The position numbers and the translations under genes are program-made. The notes beneath the pieces were generated by a model. The model was not told the DNA's origin. It ran no database searches and saw only the letters and a program-made list of their open reading frames with translations. This document shows, piece by piece, positions 31,057-34,983 of a stretch of 34,983 bases of DNA (its first letter is position 1; each line of letters starts with the position of its first letter). The stretch is taken from NCBI GenBank assembly GCA_024637115.1, contig JAGXFU010000009.1, forward strand, positions 1 to 34,983, written 5' to 3'. Source of the DNA: Actinomycetes bacterium (GTDB lineage: Bacteria > Actinomycetota > Coriobacteriia > Anaerosomatales > JAGXFU01).

Positions 31057-31782
31057 ATGATTCGTTTCGCCCAGGTGGATATCGGTTCGAATACTGCGGT
31101 CCCGTGTGCGCTCTGCGCAACTCAGGCCGAAACGCCCGTGTTTCGACCTTCCGAGGAGATCTCAGCCGATGTCGATAGCGCGTGCCGGGGCTGGAGGAGT
31201 CCTCCGGGTCCAAACGTACTGTTCGCCGGCGCCGAACCATTTCTCCATCCGCACCTACCCGTGCTTATCTCGGGGGCACGGTCTGCTGGTGCACAGCGAA
31301 TCGGTGTGCGTACCGATGGTCGGGCACTCGCTCAGGGGGACAATGCCCGTGGGTCGATCTCGGCGGGTGTACGACTTTATGAGTTCGTCTTCCTCGGCGG
31401 AGACGCAGTCGCACACGACCGGCTCACGGCAGCTCCGGGATCGTTCCAGCTCGCACTGTCGGGCCTCGGCGCGCTTCGGGTGGCCGCTGAGCGGCTCGGG
31501 AGCGAAATCGCGCTCAGGGGGCGTGTACCGGTGTGCGTGCACAATGTGCGGGAACTACCTGAGGTGTGCGCGGTACTTGCACGAGAGCAGTGTGCAACGA
31601 TTCAACTGGATCTCGCCCCCGGACTCGACGTGCACAGCGCACTTCCCTGGCTTATTGCCGGCGCGGAGACCGGTATGGTCAACGGCTCGTGGGTGGCAAT
31701 TTCCGGGATTGAACCATCGCTCCTTGGCAGCCATGCGTTGCACGCGACGGATCCGATTTCACTAGACGGGGAGGTCAGCTAA
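31057..31782 (+). CDS. Radical-SAM-like protein with degenerate cluster motif
   Basis: A 241-residue protein from ATG 31057 behind GAGGGGA (31044–31050). The N-terminus reads IGSNTAVPCALCATQ: it aligns with the radical SAM CX3CX2C motif except that the first Cys is Thr13, leaving Cys17 and Cys20. Further on, NVLFAGAEPFLHPHLPVLISGARSAGAQRIGVRTDGRAL matches the radical SAM GGEP region and second strand (GGEP-L-P-L--A---G---G--TNG--L). EFVFLGGDAVAHDRLTAAPGSFQLALSGLGAL matches the 'H-x-x-x-T-x-x-P-G-S-F' stretch seen in SPASM-type enzymes. No C-terminal SPASM cysteines are seen. It may be a non-catalytic partner or scaffold for the enzyme encoded immediately downstream, with no bases between the genes. 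Catalysis by it alone looks unlikely. Confidence 0.7.
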   Translation: MIRFAQVDIGSNTAVPCALCATQAETPVFRPSEEISADVDSACRGWRSPPGPNVLFAGAEPFLHPHLPVLISGARSAGAQRIGVRTDGRALAQGDNARGSISAGVRLYEFVFLGGDAVAHDRLTAAPGSFQLALSGLGALRVAAERLGSEIALRGRVPVCVHNVRELPEVCAVLAREQCATIQLDLAPGLDVHSALPWLIAGAETGMVNGSWVAISGIEPSLLGSHALHATDPISLDGEVS

Positions 31783-33078
31783 GTGGCAGTGCGTCCGCCT
31801 CTTACCGTCTGTCTCGTGGACATGAGCTGGCCCGGGTATCAGTCTCTCGGTCTCGGCTATGTACGCGCGTACGCGCAGGAGGACCGGCGGCTAAAGGGCC
31901 GTGTCGGCTTCACCACACTGGCATTGTCGAGCACCGACGATCCCTGGTGGGTCGCGTATCAGGTACTCGAGTTGCAGCCGGATGTTGTTGGCTTTGCCGT
32001 GACCTGTTGGAACGCGCGTGCCGTCTATGACACATGCGGCATTATCGCTCGTGCTCGCTGTGAGGCGACCATTGTGCTGGGCGGTCCGGAGGTCGGTCCG
32101 ATTGCAGAGGACATTCTTCGCGACTTTGATTGCGTGGATATCGTGGTCAGAGGCGAGGGTGAGGAGACGTTCTCTGATGTGCTCGATGCCATCTTGAGGG
32201 AACGCCCGATCTGGAAGGTCGAAGGCGTCTCGGCGAGGCGTGAGTCAAGGGTTGTATCCGCAGACGACCGCGCACCGATCGCTCATCTCGACTCGTTGCC
32301 CTCGCCGTATCTGACCGGAGTGCTTACGCCCCATCAAGGCTCTGCTTACATCGAGTCATATCGGGGCTGTCCTCACAGTTGCGGCTACTGCTACGAGGGT
32401 AAGGGTGTCGCGCGCGTCCGTTCGTTCGGAATGGAACGGGTGGCAGCCGAGGTCGAGCATCTCGTGACCGTACATGGCCTCACGCAATTCTCATTCATCG
32501 ATCCGGTGTTCAACCTCACGTCCGGCCGACTGGAGGAGATTATCGCGATCGTTGAGCCGTATGCCCTGCGTGGCGTGCGGCTACACACGATCGAAGTCGA
32601 CATAGAGCGAATCGACCATGCTTCTGCCGACCTACTTAGACGCGCCGGGGTCGTTTCGGTTGAAACCGGTCCTCAGACCATTGGCACATCGGCGCTGGCC
32701 GCATGCAAACGCGCTTTCGATCCGGAGCGGTTCTCTGCAGGGGTGCAGGCCTGCGTCTCTCAGGGCATTCGCGTGGAATGCGATCTCATTGTCGGCTTGC
32801 CCGGGGATACGACCGAGGACTTTCTGGCGGGACTGGATTTTGCACTCAAACAAGACCCCGGCACGATCCAATTCTCCACGCTCCATGTGTTGCCCGGAAC
32901 CGATCTGTGGGAACGGGCCCGAGAGTACGGTTTGGTCTTCAATCCCGCTCCTCCGCACGAGATCATTGCAACTCGAGACATGAGTTTCGGTGACTTGAGG
33001 CGAGCGGAGATCCTTGGGACCGCTCTTACACGACACTATCGTGCGCGAATCGCGTCCGAAGGAGGCACCAGCGCATGA
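31783..33078 (+). CDS. B12-binding-domain radical SAM enzyme
   Basis: A 431-residue protein whose GTG start directly follows the previous stop, with GGGGAGGT upstream. Residues ~1–140 form a cobalamin-binding Rossmann-like domain (LCLVDMSWPGYQSLGLGYVRAYA, PDVVGFAVTCWNARAVY, IVLGGPEVGPIAEDIL, DIVVRGEGEETFSDVL). It lacks a DxHxxG motif, as is common in this class. The radical SAM domain follows with an intact CX3CX2C at Cys196/200/203 (RGCPHSCGYCYEG), then FSFIDPVFNLTSGRLEEI, VSVETGPQTIG, and DLIVGLPGDTTEDFLAGLDF. This is the general layout of B12-radical SAM enzymes (methyltransferases, ring-forming enzymes and others). The substrate cannot be deduced. It is coupled to an aminotransferase gene by an ATGA overlap. 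Confidence 0.9.
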   Translation: MAVRPPLTVCLVDMSWPGYQSLGLGYVRAYAQEDRRLKGRVGFTTLALSSTDDPWWVAYQVLELQPDVVGFAVTCWNARAVYDTCGIIARARCEATIVLGGPEVGPIAEDILRDFDCVDIVVRGEGEETFSDVLDAILRERPIWKVEGVSARRESRVVSADDRAPIAHLDSLPSPYLTGVLTPHQGSAYIESYRGCPHSCGYCYEGKGVARVRSFGMERVAAEVEHLVTVHGLTQFSFIDPVFNLTSGRLEEIIAIVEPYALRGVRLHTIEVDIERIDHASADLLRRAGVVSVETGPQTIGTSALAACKRAFDPERFSAGVQACVSQGIRVECDLIVGLPGDTTEDFLAGLDFALKQDPGTIQFSTLHVLPGTDLWERAREYGLVFNPAPPHEIIATRDMSFGDLRRAEILGTALTRHYRARIASEGGTSA

Positions 33079-34232
33079 GCGTTTCAAAGCGAGCTCAGGG
33101 TATACGCCCGTTCGTTGTGATGGACGTGGTTGCGCGTGCGAAGTTGCTCGCATCGGAGGGCGTAGACGTCGTTCGCATGGAGATTGGCGATCCTGACCTG
33201 CCAACGCCGGAGATTGTCACGCGTGCCGCAGAAGCTGCGATGAAAGCGGGAGACACCGGCTATACCCAATCCGCAGGACTGCCCGGTCTTCGTCTCGCTG
33301 TTGCGAATCACTACAACTCCACCTACGGAGTGGACGTGGACCCTGAGAACATCGTGGTAACGCAAGGCACGTCGCCTGCGATGTTGCTTGTGTTTGGCGC
33401 CCTGCTCGATCCGGGCGACGAGGTCATCATCTCGGACCCGGGCTACCCGGCGTACTCGAACTATGTCGAGTTCCTCGGCGGCGTTGCCAAACGCATCCGC
33501 GTTCGCGCTTCAGAGGGCTTTCGTTTTCGCCCCGAGGAGATCCGTGCGGCGATCACGCCTCGTACGCGAGCCATCATGATCAACTCACCTGCTAATCCAA
33601 TGGGTACCGTGCTACCGCCCGAGGACCTCGCAGAACTCGCCCTGATCGCCGAAGAGACCGGTGTGTGGGTCGTGAGTGATGAGATCTATCACGGATTGCA
33701 GTTCGAAGGTGCCGAGCACTCGATACTCGAGTACACAGACCGGGCATTCGTGCTCAACGGCTTCTCAAAGGCCTATGCGATGACCGGTTGGCGTCTTGGC
33801 TATCTCATCGCGCCACCTGAGTTTGTGCGTCCATGTGAGGTGATTCAGCAGAACTTCTTCCTGTGCGCGAATCACTTCGTGCAGGTCGCCGGTACCGTTG
33901 CATTGACCCAAGGTGCCTCGGAGGTCACCCGGATGCGCTCGATATACAACGAGCGGCGTCGCTATCTGGTGCCCGCCCTTCGATCACTCGGACTTGAGAT
34001 AGAGACTGAGCCGACCGGGGCATTCTATGTGTTTGCCAACGCACGCCAATGGGGCACGGATTCCATTGAACTTGCCCGCAGTATCCTCGACGAAGCTGCG
34101 GTCTCCGTGGCTCCGGGAGTTGACTTCGGTCCGGGAGGAGAGGGATTCTTGCGGTTCAGTTACGCGACATCGATGGATCGCCTGAAGGAGGCCGTCCAGC
34201 GGCTTGAGAACTGGAGTCAGAAGCGCTCGTGA
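33075..34232 (+). CDS. PLP-dependent aminotransferase, class I/II (AspC/PatA-like)
   Basis: A 385-residue fold-type I aminotransferase. It starts at ATG 33075, overlapping the stop of the radical SAM gene. Visible features: MEIGDPDLPTPEIV near the N-terminus; GDTGYTQSAGLPGLRLAVANHY; VTQGTSPAMLLVFGALLDPGDEVIISDPGYPAYSNYV (cofactor cup); INSPANPMGTVLPPEDL; VVSDEIYHGLQFEG (Asp and Tyr contacts to PLP); and the Schiff-base Lys232 in NGFSKAYAMTGWRLGYLIAP, with the phosphate-binding Arg nearby. The C-terminus carries GEGFLRFSYATSMDRLKEAV with the substrate-carboxylate Arg. Length is normal. Specificity (aspartate, alanine, aromatic or a specialised substrate) is not decidable. Context points to a role with the two radical SAM-type proteins upstream. 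Confidence 0.92.
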   Translation: MSVSKRAQGIRPFVVMDVVARAKLLASEGVDVVRMEIGDPDLPTPEIVTRAAEAAMKAGDTGYTQSAGLPGLRLAVANHYNSTYGVDVDPENIVVTQGTSPAMLLVFGALLDPGDEVIISDPGYPAYSNYVEFLGGVAKRIRVRASEGFRFRPEEIRAAITPRTRAIMINSPANPMGTVLPPEDLAELALIAEETGVWVVSDEIYHGLQFEGAEHSILEYTDRAFVLNGFSKAYAMTGWRLGYLIAPPEFVRPCEVIQQNFFLCANHFVQVAGTVALTQGASEVTRMRSIYNERRRYLVPALRSLGLEIETEPTGAFYVFANARQWGTDSIELARSILDEAAVSVAPGVDFGPGGEGFLRFSYATSMDRLKEAVQRLENWSQKRS

Positions 34233-34364
34233 AGGACTCTGTTCCCCGGCTGACCAGAAGCGGGTGTCCCCCGTTCGTCATGTTAGGCTTTCAACTGTGA
34301 CCGATAGGGTCGATGATAGAAACGTTGGAGGCATTGGGTGTTGGGCACCGCCGTATATCGCGGC

Positions 34365-34439
34365 ATGACTCTTGCTTCCCTTTGTATGACTGATCTGTGC
34401 GCGAATGCGCCGTGTCCCTTTTCGGGGGGTTCTTTGTGA
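34365..34439 (+). CDS. Possible 24-codon upstream ORF overlapping the PHP gene start
   Basis: ATG 34365 opens a 24-codon frame (MTLASLCMTDLCANAPCPFSGGSL), rich in Cys, whose TGA at 34437–34439 overlaps the GTG start of the PHP-domain gene. There is no convincing ribosome binding site in front of it. It may be chance; if translated it would couple to the next gene. Confidence 0.2.
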   Translation: MTLASLCMTDLCANAPCPFSGGSL

Positions 34440-34983
34440 GTGATATCTGGAGCAAAGCTGATCTTCATATCCATAGTAGTCACAGTGACGGGCTCGCTCG
34501 GATTCCTGAAATCATGGACTTCGTTGCCGAGAAGACCGATCTCAAGGTCATTGCGATCACCGATCACAACACCATCGAAGGCGCGCTCTTTGCCAAGTCC
34601 CTTGAAGAGCTCTATGACTTCGAGGTCGTAGTTGGCGAGGAAGTCTCCACCAAGTCGGGCCATGTCATTGGTCTGTATCTCTCGGAGGAGATTCCTGCCG
34701 GGCTCTCAGTCGCCGAGACAATGGCTCGTATCAATGAGCAGGGTGGCGTCGCAATCATCCCTCATCCCTTCTCAAACCGGGGAATATTCGGTCCGTTCGG
34801 TGTGAGCGGATTTGGCGCGGCGTTCCAAGATCTTGCATTTCATGCTCTTGAGGTCTACAACTCCATGCCGTTCCTGGTCTGGGCGAACCGAGTCGCCGCA
34901 AAAGTGTTTGCCGGCGGTCAGGGCATCGCCGCCACAGGCGGCTCCGACGCGCATGTGCTCCAGGGAATAGGCAAGGGCTACAC
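34436..34983 (+). CDS. PHP-domain phosphoesterase, N-terminal part (3' end outside window)
   Basis: The frame is open from GTG 34436, preceded by GGGGGG (34424–34429), to the window edge; about 182 residues are visible. Motifs of the PHP superfamily (DNA polymerase III alpha/histidinol phosphatase type) are in order: ADLHIHSSHSDGLARIPEIM (metal His and Asp), VIAITDHNTIEGA, GEEVSTKSGHVIGLYL, GVAIIPHPF, and the late ATGGSDAHVLQGIGKGY. These are metal-dependent phosphohydrolases. Small stand-alone members often act on nucleotide or sugar phosphates such as 3',5'-bisnucleotides or trimethyl-histidinol phosphate-like compounds. The 203 bases before it hold no other convincing gene, and no terminator is seen after the aminotransferase gene. 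Confidence 0.88.
   Translation, partial: MSDIWSKADLHIHSSHSDGLARIPEIMDFVAEKTDLKVIAITDHNTIEGALFAKSLEELYDFEVVVGEEVSTKSGHVIGLYLSEEIPAGLSVAETMARINEQGGVAIIPHPFSNRGIFGPFGVSGFGAAFQDLAFHALEVYNSMPFLVWANRVAAKVFAGGQGIAATGGSDAHVLQGIGKGY

Noticed and set aside
1..34983. CRISPR array, insertion sequence or integrase
   Set aside because: No regularly spaced repeats, transposase or integrase motifs were seen on either strand.

Overview
The window looks like chromosomal DNA from a moderately high-GC, Gram-positive-type bacterium. An actinobacterial lineage fits best, perhaps the anaerobic Coriobacteriia, but this is inference and no 16S rRNA is present. The supports are the conserved block uvrA–uvrC–rapZ–yvcK–whiA–gap–pgk–tpiA–gpmI–secG, whiA itself, an LexA box of the CGAAC-N4-GTTCG type used by Actinobacteria and Firmicutes, and frequent GTG and TTG starts behind strong Shine-Dalgarno sequences.

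Bases 1–4700 are accessory DNA. They hold the 3' end of an RHS-repeat polymorphic-toxin gene with a glycine-rich tip, then a small membrane protein (possible immunity protein). A displaced second RHS core fragment follows, carrying a different hydrophobic tip and a 3-helix membrane protein. The two core copies (1–433 and 1768–2200) are about 93% identical by eye and diverge right after the DPSGL junction. Two toxin–antitoxin pairs come next (AbrB/MazE-like + PIN; CopG/RHH-like + RelE), each behind short tandem repeats that look like operators. A 58-codon ORF with an excellent ribosome binding site precedes uvrA.

Bases 4690–22600 are the conserved core. An SOS-controlled uvrA is followed by an unknown membrane-anchored protein and uvrC, which overlap. 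A 1017-residue polytopic membrane protein and a YvlD/holin-4-like membrane protein separate these from rapZ–yvcK–whiA. Lower glycolysis follows (gap, pgk, tpiA, gpmI), then secG and a strong intrinsic terminator. A long hairpin between gap and pgk may tune expression within the glycolytic run.

Bases 22600–28700 encode an oligopeptide-type ABC importer in the order binding lipoprotein, two permeases, two ATPases. Its 5' leader contains a 14-codon ORF with a near-perfect ribosome binding site whose stop codon lies in a small hairpin, and a 12-bp GC-rich stem-loop separates the lipoprotein gene from the permeases. A tRNA-Leu(GAG) gene follows.

Bases 28850–34983 contain, on the minus strand, a MASE3–GAF–SpoIIE/RsbU-type phosphatase. 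Diverging from it is a tight three-gene unit: a radical-SAM-like protein that has lost the first cluster cysteine, an apparently intact B12-binding radical SAM enzyme, and a PLP aminotransferase. The genes abut or overlap, so this is the best candidate for an undescribed pathway. The window ends inside a PHP-domain phosphoesterase gene.
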